64,000 bases of DNA from Nocardioides silvaticus (GCF_003160695.1 NZ_QGDD01000012.1:36804-100803); one strand, 5' to 3'. Counted from the stretch's first letter, positions 15,106 to 23,564 are shown. Translations and numbers: made by a program. The notes: generated from the letters alone by a model not told the origin.

Positions 15106-15111
15106 AACCTA
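15106..15111 (-). promoter_or_regulatory. -10 hexamer of leaderless promoter (start 15099)
   Basis: On the minus strand this reads TAGGTT, 6 nt before ATG 15099. Confidence 0.55.
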
Positions 15112-15137
15112 GGCGGGTGTGCCGACAGGCCGGTGGT

Positions 15138-15677
15138 TCAGAGCCGCAGCACCCGCCCGGCGACGACGAGGTGGACCTCGTCGCAGACGCTGCCGACGCG
15201 CTGGTTCAGCGTGCCGAGCAGGTCACGGAACAGCCGACCCGACCGGTGCTCGGGGACGACGCCGAGCCCGACCTCGTTGGTGACGACCACGACGGGGTGG
15301 GTGCTCGCCCGCAGGGTGGCGACGAGACCCGTGGTGCGGGCGGCGACGTGCGCCTCGACGTCGTCGACCGGTGCCTCCCAGAGGTCGGCCTCGCTGATGA
15401 TCGCGTCGAGCCAGGTGCCGAGGCAGTCGAGGAGCACCGGGCCGGTGGCGTCGGCGAGCGCGACCGCGACGTCGGTGGTCTCGACCGTTCCCCAGGTCGG
15501 GGGGCGGCGCTCGCGATGGCGGGTGATGCGGGCAGCCCAGTCGGCGTCGTCGTACGTCGGGCCGGCGGCGAGATAGGTCGTCGCCGGCTCGTCGGCGAGC
15601 AGCGCCTCGGCATGGGCGGACTTGCCCGACCGCACGCCACCGGTCACCAGCACCCGGCCGAGCCGACCCTCAGCCAA
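15138..15677 (-). CDS. cobU: bifunctional adenosylcobinamide kinase / guanylyltransferase
   Basis: This enzyme phosphorylates adenosylcobinamide and then transfers GMP to it, making the GDP-cobinamide used by CobS. The N-terminal P-loop VTGGVRSGKSAHAE, the LDCLGTWL segment and VVVTNEVGLGVVPEHRSGRLFRD (CobU family) are all present. There is no ATG: TTG 15677 overlaps the stop of the RNB nuclease gene and gives 179 residues, the family length, while GTG 15653 would leave only three residues before the P-loop strand. It is transcribed behind the nuclease rather than with cobT-cobS. Confidence 0.92.
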   Translation of the reverse strand: MAEGRLGRVLVTGGVRSGKSAHAEALLADEPATTYLAAGPTYDDADWAARITRHRERRPPTWGTVETTDVAVALADATGPVLLDCLGTWLDAIISEADLWEAPVDDVEAHVAARTTGLVATLRASTHPVVVVTNEVGLGVVPEHRSGRLFRDLLGTLNQRVGSVCDEVHLVVAGRVLRL

Positions 15678-17106
15678 GGCGGAAGGCCACCTTCCGCGTC
15701 GCGAGGTCGGCGGACTCGAGCCGCACCCGGATCTCGGTGCCGAGCGGCAGGTCGGCGTCGCTGGTGACCGGCGCCTCGACACCGATCTCGGACAGCACGA
15801 CGACGCCCCTCTTCTCGTCGTCCTCGCGCACGCTCGTGACGACCCCTGCGAACTCCTCGCCGACCCGTCCCGCGAGCAGGCCGGCCTCGATGACGTCCAG
15901 CACGGCCCGCTCGTAGGACCCCGCGCGCCGCGCGGAGTCCGCGAGCGTCCCGGGCAGGTCGGGCAGCGCGGCGCGCACCCAGTCAGGCACCTCCTCGCCC
16001 CCGCACAGCGCCACGCACACCTCGCCGGCGTAGCGGTCGCCGAGGCGGCGGAGAGGCGCGGTGACATGGGCGTACGGCGCCGCGATCGCGGCGTGCTCGT
16101 GCTCGGCCGGGACCTCGCCGTCGAACGCGGCGTAGCCGCTCCCCCGCAGCAGCCGGGTGCACGCCACCACCATCGCCTGGTGGGCCGGGTCCGCCGGGTC
16201 GAGCGAGCGGATGAACGCGTCGTAGGAGGTCTGCTCGGGCCACTCGATGCGAAGACCCTTCGCGACCCGGCGCAGCCGGGCGACGTCGCGCGGGTCGGCC
16301 TGCGGCAGCGTGCGGAGCAGGCCGATCTCTCCGCCGATCATCAGGCTCGCGGCGCAGATCCCGGTGAGCAGCGAGATCTGCGCGTTCCACAGCTCGACCG
16401 GCAGCTGCTGACGGAGCTCGAGACGGAACGACCCGTCCTCGCCGACCGCCACCTCCTGCTCGGGCAGCGGCAGCGAGATGCCGCCGCGTGCCTCCTCCTG
16501 CTGCTCGCGCAGCTGACCGACCTCGCGCAGCAGCTGGAGCACCTCGCCCGCGGAACCGTCGTCGAGGGCGGCCTGCGCGCCGTCGTACGTCAGCCGCTCG
16601 CGGGAGCGCACCAGCGCCCGCTCTACGTGGACGTCGGTCGGCGTACCGGCGGCGTCGAGGGTGATCGTCCAGAGCAGCGCCGGTCGCACCTGGTCGGGCA
16701 GCAGCGACGCGGCAGCCTCCGAGAGGGCCGGCGGGTGGAGCGGGATCCGGCTGCCGGCGCCGTACAACGTCTCGCCGCGGGCGTGCGCCTCGACGTCGAC
16801 CGGGTCGCCGGGGCGGACGAACGCCGCGACGTCGGCGATCGCGTAGTGCACGACGAACCCGTCGCCGTCCGGCTCGATGTGGAGCGCCTGGTCGAGGTCC
16901 ATCGAGCCCTCGGGGTCGATGGTGAGGAACGGGATGTCGGTGCGGTCGAGGTCCGGCAGCGTCGGCGCCGCGGCGGCCTCCTCGGCCGCCTTCAGCACCT
17001 CGGCGGGGAACCCGCCAGGCAGCTCGAGCTCGCGCTCGACCTCCGCGAGTGCCTCCCGCAGGGCGTCGGAGCCGTCCCTGACCCGGACCACGAGGTTGCT
17101 CGGCAT
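15670..17106 (-). CDS. RNB-domain (RNase II family) ribonuclease
   Basis: This is a 478-residue predicted 3'-5' exoribonuclease. The RNB catalytic motif IDPEGSMDLDQALH (about residues 64-77) provides the metal-binding aspartates, and HYAIADVAAFV, the SRIPLHPPALSEAAASLLP loop and the C-terminal HVTAPLRRLGDRY follow the family order. It lacks the long N-terminal cold-shock domains of RNase R, as is usual for the short actinobacterial form. ATG 17106 is supported by TAGGGT 6 nt upstream. cobU follows with an overlap. Confidence 0.9.
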   Translation of the reverse strand: MPSNLVVRVRDGSDALREALAEVERELELPGGFPAEVLKAAEEAAAAPTLPDLDRTDIPFLTIDPEGSMDLDQALHIEPDGDGFVVHYAIADVAAFVRPGDPVDVEAHARGETLYGAGSRIPLHPPALSEAAASLLPDQVRPALLWTITLDAAGTPTDVHVERALVRSRERLTYDGAQAALDDGSAGEVLQLLREVGQLREQQEEARGGISLPLPEQEVAVGEDGSFRLELRQQLPVELWNAQISLLTGICAASLMIGGEIGLLRTLPQADPRDVARLRRVAKGLRIEWPEQTSYDAFIRSLDPADPAHQAMVVACTRLLRGSGYAAFDGEVPAEHEHAAIAAPYAHVTAPLRRLGDRYAGEVCVALCGGEEVPDWVRAALPDLPGTLADSARRAGSYERAVLDVIEAGLLAGRVGEEFAGVVTSVREDDEKRGVVVLSEIGVEAPVTSDADLPLGTEIRVRLESADLATRKVAFRLG

Positions 17107-17112
17107 GCGTCG

Positions 17113-17118
17113 ACCCTA
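17113..17118 (-). promoter_or_regulatory. -10 hexamer of leaderless promoter for the RNB nuclease
   Basis: On the minus strand this is TAGGGT, 6 nt before ATG 17106. Confidence 0.55.
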
Positions 17119-17131
17119 ACGGGATCCCGTT
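17118..17131. promoter_or_regulatory. 14-bp perfect palindrome between divergent genes
   Basis: AACGGGATCCCGTT abuts the -10 of the RNB nuclease gene and lies 44 nt before yaaA. It is symmetrical and placed between divergent promoters, so it may be an operator for both. No regulator is assigned. Confidence 0.35.
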
Positions 17132-17174
17132 CACCTGATGGACGGGTGGCGTTCGGCTACTACGCTGGGCGGCG

Positions 17175-17954
17175 ATGTTGATCCTGCTTCCACCGAGCGA
17201 GGGGAAGTCGGCCCCCGGACGGGGCCGACCGCTCGAGCTGAAGACCCTGTCGCAGCCGTCGCTCACCCCCGCCCGCGAGCGGGTGCTGGACGCGCTCGTG
17301 GGGCTCTGCCGTGACCAGCCGGACCACGCCGCGACGGTCCTCGGCCTGTCCCGCTCGCAGCTCGACCTGGTCGCTCGCAACGCGACGCTGACCGACGCGC
17401 CGACGGCGCGGGCCGACCGGATCTACGACGGGGTCCTCTACGAGGCGCTCGACCTGCCGTCGCTCTCCTCGTCGGCCAAGCGCCGCGCGGCGTCACGGCT
17501 GGCGATCACCTCGAGCCTCTTCGGAATGGTGCGGGTGGGCGACCGGATCCCGGCGTACCGCCTCTCCGGCGACGCCTGCATGCCCGGCCTCGGCCCGGTG
17601 GCCGGCTGGTGGCGCGAGTCGCTCGGCGAGGCCGTGACCGACGCGATGGGCAAGGGCTTGCTGGTGGACCTGCGGTCGAGCATGTACGCCGGCTTCTGGC
17701 GGCCGCCCGCCGAGCTGGCGCCGCGCGTGGCGACCGTCCGGGTGCTGCACGAGGTGGCCGGACGCCGACAGGTCGTCAGCCACTTCAACAAGGCCACCAA
17801 GGGCCGGCTGGTCCGGGCGCTGCTCGAGGACGGCCGCGACCCCCGCACCCCCGCCGCGCTGGCAGGCGTGCTCACCGACCTCGGCTGGCAGGTCGAGATC
17901 GACGAGCCCACCAAGAAGGGCACCCAGCTCGACGTGATCGTCAGCGAGGTCTGA
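17175..17954 (+). CDS. yaaA: peroxide stress protein YaaA (DUF328)
   Basis: This 259-residue protein carries the YaaA signatures LLPPSEGK at the N-terminus (about residues 4-11) and HFNKATKGR (about 198-206), with the central GMVRVGDRIPAYRLS. In E. coli YaaA limits unincorporated iron during peroxide stress, and the family binds DNA. ATG 17175 has TACGCT 8 nt upstream, so the leader is very short or absent. It is divergent from the RNB nuclease and converges on the RNase H/phosphatase gene. Confidence 0.92.
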   Translation: MLILLPPSEGKSAPGRGRPLELKTLSQPSLTPARERVLDALVGLCRDQPDHAATVLGLSRSQLDLVARNATLTDAPTARADRIYDGVLYEALDLPSLSSSAKRRAASRLAITSSLFGMVRVGDRIPAYRLSGDACMPGLGPVAGWWRESLGEAVTDAMGKGLLVDLRSSMYAGFWRPPAELAPRVATVRVLHEVAGRRQVVSHFNKATKGRLVRALLEDGRDPRTPAALAGVLTDLGWQVEIDEPTKKGTQLDVIVSEV

Positions 17955-17962
17955 CTAACCGG

Positions 17963-19192
17963 TCACCAACGGCCGGTGTCGAGCAAGGACCGGCGGCCCG
18001 GCGGCAGCGCGTTGTAGAGCCGCATCGAGCTGCGGTGGCCGCCCGGCGCCGCAGGGTCCGGGTAGAACGAGACGACGCTGACCGACGCCGGGCTCAGCTC
18101 CATGCGGAACACCGCCTCGAGCGGTGCGTCGAGGGTCGCGGCGACCAGGGTCTTGATCGGCGTCACGTGGCTGACCACGACGACGGTGCGACCGGCGTGC
18201 TGCTCCAGGACGCGGCGCAGGCCCGCGCGGACCCGCTCCTCGACCGTGCGGAACGACTCCCCGCCGGGCGGCGGTGCGTCCAGGTCGCCGAGCCAGGCCT
18301 CGAACGACTCCTTGTGCCGCTCGGCCACCTCGACGAAGGTCAGTCCGTCCCAGGCGCCGAACTCCATCTCGGCGAAGCCGGGCTCCTCCTCCAGCGGCAG
18401 GCCGAGCTCGGCAGCGATGATCTCCGCCGACTCGCGGGTGCGTCGTACGGGCGAGCAGACGACCGCGTCGATCCGGTCCTTGAGGTCGGTCAGCCAGGCC
18501 GCGGTCTCGCGGACCTGGCCACGGCCCTCCTCGCTCAGCCCCGGGTTGTCGCCGCCGAGGCCGCCGGAGAACCGCTTGCCCGAGGTGTGCGGGGTGACGC
18601 CGTGGCGCACCAGCACCAGCGTCGTGGGCGAGCCCGGCGTCCACGGGGTCCCGGCCTGCTCGACGCCGACCGATGCGGACGGGCTCTCGAGCTCCTCGAT
18701 GAGCGACTCGTCCTCAGCGTCGGCGCCGTCCGCGGGGCTGGCGCCGGCGAAGGTGACGCCTTCCCGGGTGCCGTCGAGCGCCTCGTTGGCGAGCCGGTCG
18801 GCGTGCTTGTTGTGCTCCCGCGGCACCCAGGTGTAGGTCGTGCCGAACGGCGCCAGGCGGTTGGCCTCCATCGCCAGCGGCTTCATGTCGGGGTGCTTGA
18901 TCTTCCAGCGGCCGCTCATCTGCTCGACGACCAGCTTCGAGTCCATCCGGACCTCGATGTCGGCTCCGGGCGCGAACTCCTCGGCCAGCTTGAGGCCGGC
19001 GATCAAGCCGGAGTACTCCGCGACGTTGTTGGTCGCGACGCCCAGCGTGCGGCCGTCCTCGGCGATGACCTCGCCGGTCTCGGCGTCCTTGAGGACCGCC
19101 CCGTAGGCCGCTGGCCCGGGGTTGCCGCGTGAGCCGCCGTCCGCCTCGATGACGACCGACCGCGGACCGCCCTCCTGCCCGGCGTCCGCCAC
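17963..19192 (-). CDS. bifunctional RNase HI / histidine (CobC-like) phosphatase
   Basis: This is a two-domain protein of 409 residues. The N-terminal RNase HI domain (about 1-145) has EADGGSRGNPGPAA, ATNNVAEYSGL and the acidic EVRMDSKLVVEQMSG, and removes RNA from RNA-DNA hybrids. After a variable linker comes a histidine phosphatase domain with LVLVRHGVTPHTSGKRFSGG (catalytic RHG, about 212), related to alpha-ribazole phosphatase CobC. The same fusion exists as mycobacterial Rv2228c. It is the third gene of a conserved set with the zinc-ribbon and Nif3 genes, starting 1 nt after the zinc-ribbon stop. It may also supply the phosphatase step for the cobT-cobS-cobU pathway. Confidence 0.93.
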   Translation of the reverse strand: MADAGQEGGPRSVVIEADGGSRGNPGPAAYGAVLKDAETGEVIAEDGRTLGVATNNVAEYSGLIAGLKLAEEFAPGADIEVRMDSKLVVEQMSGRWKIKHPDMKPLAMEANRLAPFGTTYTWVPREHNKHADRLANEALDGTREGVTFAGASPADGADAEDESLIEELESPSASVGVEQAGTPWTPGSPTTLVLVRHGVTPHTSGKRFSGGLGGDNPGLSEEGRGQVRETAAWLTDLKDRIDAVVCSPVRRTRESAEIIAAELGLPLEEEPGFAEMEFGAWDGLTFVEVAERHKESFEAWLGDLDAPPPGGESFRTVEERVRAGLRRVLEQHAGRTVVVVSHVTPIKTLVAATLDAPLEAVFRMELSPASVSVVSFYPDPAAPGGHRSSMRLYNALPPGRRSLLDTGRW

Positions 19193-19193
19193 C

Positions 19194-19937
19194 TCAGAGC
19201 CCGCTCTCGCTGGTGCGGACGAGGATCCGCTGGCACTGCTCGCAGCGCACCACGTCGTCCTCGGCCTTGGTGCGGATGTCGGCGATCTCCGCCGGGTCGA
19301 GCGTCATCATGCAGCCGCCGCACTGCCGCGCCCGCAGCTCGGCGGCGGCGACGCCGTTCTTGCTGGCCCGCAGCCGGTCGTAGAGCGCGAGCAGGTCGGC
19401 GGGCAGGGCTGCGACGACGGGCTCGCGATCGGCGGCGATGCGGGCCAGGTCGGCGTCGATCTCGGCGTGCTTCTCGTCGCGGGCCGCAGTCACGGCGGCG
19501 ATCCGCTCGTCGGTCTCGGCGAGGTCGGCCTTCATCGTCGCCAGGTCCTGCTGGGCCGACTCGAGGTCCTCCATGACCTCGAGCTCCTCGTCCTCCAGGG
19601 TCGCGATCCGGCGCTCCAGCGACTCGAGCTCGTGCTGCATCCGCTCGAGGTCCTTGGGGTTGGTGATCAGCCCCTGATCCATCCGGTCCCGGTCGCGCTT
19701 GCGGCGGGCCTTGACCTGCTCGACGTCGGCGTCGGCCTTCTCCTGGGCGACGACGAGGTCGTCGACGACGATCTGCTGGTCGCGGCTGCGGCCGAGCACG
19801 TCGGACCGGCGCACGGTGAGCTGCGCGAGCTCGGCGTCCTCCGGGAGGTGCGCGCGCTGGTGCTTTCGCTGGTCGGCGGCCGAGTCGAGCTTCTGGAGGT
19901 CGAGCAGCTTCAGCTGGGCGTCCGGGTCGGCCTTCAT
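19194..19937 (-). CDS. coiled-coil zinc-ribbon protein (Rv2229c family)
   Basis: This 247-residue protein is mostly a long coiled coil (about residues 5-185, rich in Glu, Arg and Leu heptads). It ends in a C4 zinc ribbon with CGGCM near 203 and CEQC near 230. It matches the C4-type zinc-ribbon family found in all mycobacteria. Related proteins outside actinobacteria interact with nucleic acids, but no function is established here. It overlaps Nif3 by four bases and is followed after 1 nt by RNase H/CobC. Confidence 0.9.
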   Translation of the reverse strand: MKADPDAQLKLLDLQKLDSAADQRKHQRAHLPEDAELAQLTVRRSDVLGRSRDQQIVVDDLVVAQEKADADVEQVKARRKRDRDRMDQGLITNPKDLERMQHELESLERRIATLEDEELEVMEDLESAQQDLATMKADLAETDERIAAVTAARDEKHAEIDADLARIAADREPVVAALPADLLALYDRLRASKNGVAAAELRARQCGGCMMTLDPAEIADIRTKAEDDVVRCEQCQRILVRTSESGL

Positions 19938-21052
19938 AGTCGCATTGTCCAGGGATCGGTGCAGAGCTCACTCACCCGGGTCTCGACGTCGTTGCCCAGC
20001 GCATCACCGAGGCGGGCCGCGACCACCGGCAGCCAGGTCCACTCCGCGGCCCAGTGGGCGACGTCGACCAGCGCCGGGCCGTTCTTCTCGGCGAACTCGG
20101 CCGCCGGGTGGTGGCGCAGGTCGCTGGTCACGTAGACGTCCACGTCCGACGCCGCGACCCGGTCGAGCAGGAAGTCGCCGGCACCGCCGCACACGGCGAC
20201 CCTCCGTACGGCGCGCTCCGGGTCGCCCGCCACGCGGACGCCGTGCTGGGTGGCGGGCAGGGCGTCGGCCACGCTCTGCGCGAACTCCGCCAGCGTGGTC
20301 GCCGGCAGGGTGCCGATCCGCCCCGTCCCGGTCACCACCGTGCCGGGGTCGGCGAGCTCGACGACGTCGTACGCCGGCTCCTCGTAGGGGTGCGCGGCGA
20401 GCATCGCTCGCACGACCTGCGTGCGGAGGTGCCGGGCGAGCACGACCTCCACCCGCACCTCGGCGACGGTCTCGATCTCGCCGACGGTGCCGATCGTGGG
20501 GTTGGCGCCCTCCAGGGGCCGGAACCGGCCCTCGCCGGACGTGCTGAACGAGGCGAAGTCGTAGTCGCCGATCCGGCCGGCCCCAGCCTCCGCGATGGCG
20601 GCGCGCACAGGAGCCGCCGCGTCGGACGGCACGAACACGGTGAGCTTGTCGAAGCTGTCGCCGCGCGCCGGGACCAGCGGCTCCAGGTCGCCTAGCCCGA
20701 GGGCCACGGCCATCGCCTCCGACACCCCGTCAACGGCCTGGTCGGCGTTCGTGTGCGCGGTCAGCAGCGCGCACCCGGCGCGGGCCAGGGTGGCGAGGGT
20801 GCGGCCCTTCGACGTGGTCGCCGCGAACCCGTGCACCGGCTTGAGGAACAGCGGGTGGTGCACCACGAGCAGGTCGGCCTTCCAGTCGGCGGCCTCCTCG
20901 GCAACGGCCGGCGACGGGTCGACGGCGAACATCACCTTCTTGACCGACTGCTCCGGGTCGCCGTACACGAGGCCGACGGCGTCCCAGTCCTCGGCGGTCG
21001 CAGGCGGGTACCACTCATGGATCAGGGAGACGAGGTCCTTGAGCGTTGGCAT
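19934..21052 (-). CDS. Nif3-like dinuclear metal-centre protein
   Basis: This is a member of the NIF3/YqfO family, 372 residues, including the PII-like insert typical of the longer Gram-positive and actinobacterial form (middle third). Metal-binding histidines are visible in LLVVHHPLFLKPVHG (about 60-74) and in the C-terminal VTSDLRHHPAAEFAEKNGPALVDVAHWAAEW. Some family members hydrolyse GTP cyclohydrolase-type substrates; the cellular role is unsettled. ATG 21052 is leaderless (TAGGTT 6 nt upstream). It heads the Nif3 - zinc-ribbon - RNase H operon, in the same order as in mycobacteria. Confidence 0.92.
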   Translation of the reverse strand: MPTLKDLVSLIHEWYPPATAEDWDAVGLVYGDPEQSVKKVMFAVDPSPAVAEEAADWKADLLVVHHPLFLKPVHGFAATTSKGRTLATLARAGCALLTAHTNADQAVDGVSEAMAVALGLGDLEPLVPARGDSFDKLTVFVPSDAAAPVRAAIAEAGAGRIGDYDFASFSTSGEGRFRPLEGANPTIGTVGEIETVAEVRVEVVLARHLRTQVVRAMLAAHPYEEPAYDVVELADPGTVVTGTGRIGTLPATTLAEFAQSVADALPATQHGVRVAGDPERAVRRVAVCGGAGDFLLDRVAASDVDVYVTSDLRHHPAAEFAEKNGPALVDVAHWAAEWTWLPVVAARLGDALGNDVETRVSELCTDPWTMRL

Positions 21053-21058
21053 GCGGTC

Positions 21059-21064
21059 AACCTA
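21059..21064 (-). promoter_or_regulatory. -10 hexamer of leaderless promoter for Nif3
   Basis: On the minus strand this is TAGGTT, 6 nt before ATG 21052. It drives the three-gene operon. Confidence 0.55.
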
Positions 21065-21135
21065 CTGGGGCGCCGCGGATGCCTGCCGGGGTGCGGGCCG
21101 TTGCTACCGTGGAGGCGTACCGGCGAAGGCCGGTC

Positions 21136-21180
21136 ACCCGGACGAGGGAGCCGTACCCGGAGGGCGACAAGACGGCCACC
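21136..21180 (+). promoter_or_regulatory. guanidine-III riboswitch (ykkC-III class)
   Basis: CCGGACGAGG followed by GCCGTACCCGG and CAAGACGGC matches the ykkC-III core. CCGG 21138-21141 pairs with CCGG 21157-21160, and GCCGT 21150-21154 pairs with ACGGC 21172-21176; interleaved, these make the class III pseudoknot. It lies 12-56 nt before the SMR start, so guanidine binding would expose the ribosome-binding site. An extra hairpin (ACCGGC/GCCGGT, 21119-21134) and a TACCGT -10-like hexamer (21105-21110) lie upstream. Confidence 0.85.
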
Positions 21181-21191
21181 TTGGAGTGGTC

Positions 21192-21506
21192 ATGTCCTGG
21201 CTCGTCCTTCTCGTCTCCGGTGTCCTCGAGGCCGTCTGGGCCGTCGCGCTCGGACGGTCCGACGGCTTCTCGCGCCTCGGCCCCACCACGGTGTTCGGGG
21301 TCGCGCTCCTGCTCAGCATGGGCGGCCTCGCCTACGCGATGCGGGAGCTGCCGACCGGCACCGCCTACGCCGTCTGGGTCGGTGTCGGCGCCTCACTCAC
21401 GGTCGCCTTCGGGTGGTTCGCTGGCGGCGACCCGGTGCGCCCGGCGCAGGTGCTGCTCGTGCTAGGACTCGTCGGCTGCATCGTGGGTCTCAAGCTGACC
21501 CACTGA
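21192..21506 (+). CDS. sugE: SMR-family exporter, Gdx/SugE-type guanidinium transporter
   Basis: This is a 104-residue membrane protein with four transmembrane helices, working as a dual-topology dimer. The essential Glu is at residue 13 (SGVLEAVWAVAL), as in all small multidrug resistance proteins. GTAYAVWVGVGA in helix 3 is typical of the SugE/Gdx branch, which exports guanidinium in exchange for protons. The guanidine-III riboswitch directly upstream supports this assignment over a general drug pump. It is a single gene, convergent with the PEP-mutase-like gene. Confidence 0.92.
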   Translation: MSWLVLLVSGVLEAVWAVALGRSDGFSRLGPTTVFGVALLLSMGGLAYAMRELPTGTAYAVWVGVGASLTVAFGWFAGGDPVRPAQVLLVLGLVGCIVGLKLTH

Positions 21507-21509
21507 TCG

Positions 21510-22313
21510 CTACCCGAGCAGCGCGTCGACGCCCGGCAGGTCCTCGAACCGGTTGAACGTCCCGGACTCGGCGATCTCGTGCGCAGCGGCGAGGAACCCG
21601 CCCCAGGCGGTGCGGGCCAGGGTGCCGCCGACGCTGATCCGCCGGACGCCCAGCTCGGCGGCTTCCGCGACGGTGATGAACGGCGCGTTGACGAGCAGGT
21701 TCACGGGCTTGGGTGACACCGCCGCGATGACGGCCTCGATGTCCTCCCGCTCGTCGATCCGGGGTGCGTACAGACAGTCGGCGCCCGCCTCGGCGTAGGC
21801 GGCCAACCGGCGCACGGTCTCGTCGATGTCGGGCCGTCCCGAGACGAAGCCCTCGGACCGGCCGGTCAGCAGCACCCCCGTGCCGCTCTCGTCGATCGCC
21901 TGCCGGGCCGCTGCGATCCGCTCGACGGCCAGGCCGAAGTCGAACAACGGGTCGTCCGGGTCGCCGGAGGAGTCCTCGACGGACAGCCCGGCGACGCCGG
22001 TGACGGCTGCGCGCGCCACGTTCGCCGCGACCTCGGCCGGGTCGACGGCGTACGCACCCTCGAAGTCGGCGTTGACCGGGACGCTCACCGCCCCCGCCAC
22101 CACCGTCAGGTGCTCGAGCGCCTCCTCGAGGGTGACCTGGGTGTCGGCCCTGCCCAGCGTCCACGCCAGCCCGGCGCTCGTCGTGGCGAGCGCCTTGAAC
22201 CCCAGCTGCTCCAGTGCCCGAGCGCTTCCTGCGTCCCAGGGGTTCGGCATGACGAAACAGCCGGACTCGTGGAGGCGGTGGAACTCGGCGACCCGGTCGT
22301 CCACGGTGCTCAT
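21510..22313 (-). CDS. isocitrate lyase / PEP mutase superfamily protein
   Basis: This 267-residue TIM-barrel protein opens with RVAEFHRLHESGCFVMPNPWD and has the metal-binding NADFEGAYAVDP and GLSVEDSSGDP segments of the superfamily. The usual catalytic-loop cysteine motif of isocitrate and methylisocitrate lyase is absent; the region reads TGRSEGF. The reaction is therefore unclear: a C-C lyase, oxaloacetate-type decarboxylase or PEP-mutase-like activity is possible. ATG 22313 is leaderless (TAGGTT 6 nt upstream), and the hexamer overlaps the stop codon of the upstream DUF3054 gene. Confidence 0.85.
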   Translation of the reverse strand: MSTVDDRVAEFHRLHESGCFVMPNPWDAGSARALEQLGFKALATTSAGLAWTLGRADTQVTLEEALEHLTVVAGAVSVPVNADFEGAYAVDPAEVAANVARAAVTGVAGLSVEDSSGDPDDPLFDFGLAVERIAAARQAIDESGTGVLLTGRSEGFVSGRPDIDETVRRLAAYAEAGADCLYAPRIDEREDIEAVIAAVSPKPVNLLVNAPFITVAEAAELGVRRISVGGTLARTAWGGFLAAAHEIAESGTFNRFEDLPGVDALLG

Positions 22314-22319
22314 CCGGTC

Positions 22320-22325
22320 AACCTA
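22320..22325 (-). promoter_or_regulatory. -10 hexamer of leaderless promoter (start 22313)
   Basis: On the minus strand this is TAGGTT, 6 nt before ATG 22313. Its TAG is also the stop codon of the DUF3054 gene. Confidence 0.5.
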
Positions 22326-22760
22326 CGACGCCGACCGCCGGGACGTCATGCGTCGGACGCCCCGCCACCCCAGCATCGTCAGCGCGAGGAACCCGAGCGC
22401 GACGAGGAGGAAGGCGGGCGCGAGCCCACGCCCGCTGAGACCGCGGAGTGCCATGCCGACGACGTACGTCGCGAGCAGGACCGCTCCACCCTCCGGCCAG
22501 AGCCGACCGGTGGGGCGGCCGGCGAGGAGCAGAAGCGCGTGGGCGAGGACCGCGGCGACGGCGAACGGCCAGCCGATCGTCAGCAGCACCGAGACGGCCT
22601 CGCCGGGCTCGTGCGCCCGGCGTCCGCCGACCGCCAGCGCCAGGACGCAGAGCAGGTCCGCGAGGACGGGCCACCACCATCGACCGGGCGGCCGCTGACC
22701 CGACGTGCTCACGGGATCCAGGGTCGCAGAGGGTGGCACGGGCCCCGCAGGCGCATCCAT
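22323..22760 (-). CDS. DUF3054 family membrane protein
   Basis: This 145-residue integral membrane protein has four predicted helices, starting at WWWPVLADLLCVLALAVGGRR (about residues 28-48). It shows the DUF3054 pattern: charged GGRRAHEPGE loop, TIGWPFAVAAVLAHALLLL and a conserved WPEGG. The function is unknown; members occur widely in actinobacteria. ATG 22760 is used, but a GTG about 48 nt inside (VSTSGQRPP) would also keep all helices. It is divergent from the M14 peptidase gene with only 51 nt between. Confidence 0.78.
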   Translation of the reverse strand: MDAPAGPVPPSATLDPVSTSGQRPPGRWWWPVLADLLCVLALAVGGRRAHEPGEAVSVLLTIGWPFAVAAVLAHALLLLAGRPTGRLWPEGGAVLLATYVVGMALRGLSGRGLAPAFLLVALGFLALTMLGWRGVRRMTSRRSAS

Positions 22761-22811
22761 GCTGGGACCCCACCACGACGTCCGCTACGTTCCACCCCTC
22801 GGGAGAGCCCG

Positions 22812-23564
22812 TTGCGCATCCTCACGGCGCTGTTGCTCGCGACAGTCCTGCTCGTGCCCGCCCCGACGACATCGGCCGCGGCACCCGACCATCCTCAGCT
22901 CGACCCCGACCGGCCGGCGGTCGTGGAGAAGCGGGTGATCGGCCGCTCCGTCCGGGGTCGGCCGATCCGGGCGTGGCGACTCGGGGACGGGTCCGGGCCG
23001 ACCGTGCTGCTGATCTCGACGATGCACGGCGACGAGCCGCACACGCGGCGGATCCTTCAGAGCCTGCGGGACGGGAGGCCGATCCGCGGGATCGACCTGT
23101 GGGTGCTCCCGACGTACAACCCCGACGGCCTGGTGCGGCACACCCGCAAGAACGCCCGCGGGGTCGACCTCAACCGCAACTTCCCCTGGCGCTGGGCGGA
23201 CCTCGACGGACCCTACGAGTCCGGGCCGCGGCCGCGGTCGGAGCCGGAGACCCGAGCGGTGATCCGGTTCCTCCGGGACGTCCGCCCGCGGTGGATCCTG
23301 AGCTTCCACCAGCCGCTGCACGCTGTCGACACCGACACGAAGGACCGGCGGTTCTCGCGGCGGGTGGCGCGCGCCCTCGACCTCCCGCGGCGGGCGCTCA
23401 CGTGCGGCGGGGTCTGCCACGGCACGATGACCGGTTGGTACAACCACCGGTTCCGCGGGGCCGCCCTCACCGTGGAGTACGGCGCCCGCCCTCCCCGACG
23501 CCGGATGGAGAAGACCGCACCACGCCAGGTGCTCTCGATCTGGGGCGCCACCCGCCACCGCTGA
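22812..23564 (+). CDS. secreted M14-family zinc carboxypeptidase-like protein
   Basis: This 250-residue exported protein has a signal peptide (MRILTALLLATVLLVPAP, cleavage near residue 24). The zinc-binding HGDE (HxxE, about 71-74) and the later SFHQPLH histidine are present, with YNPDGLVRHTRKNARGVDLNRNFPW between them and the catalytic Glu in LTVEYG. This is the MpaA-like M14 subgroup that cuts murein tripeptide or similar peptides. The start is TTG 22812, with GGGAGAG as ribosome-binding site 5 nt upstream; no ATG or GTG is available before the signal peptide. Confidence 0.85.
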   Translation: MRILTALLLATVLLVPAPTTSAAAPDHPQLDPDRPAVVEKRVIGRSVRGRPIRAWRLGDGSGPTVLLISTMHGDEPHTRRILQSLRDGRPIRGIDLWVLPTYNPDGLVRHTRKNARGVDLNRNFPWRWADLDGPYESGPRPRSEPETRAVIRFLRDVRPRWILSFHQPLHAVDTDTKDRRFSRRVARALDLPRRALTCGGVCHGTMTGWYNHRFRGAALTVEYGARPPRRRMEKTAPRQVLSIWGATRHR

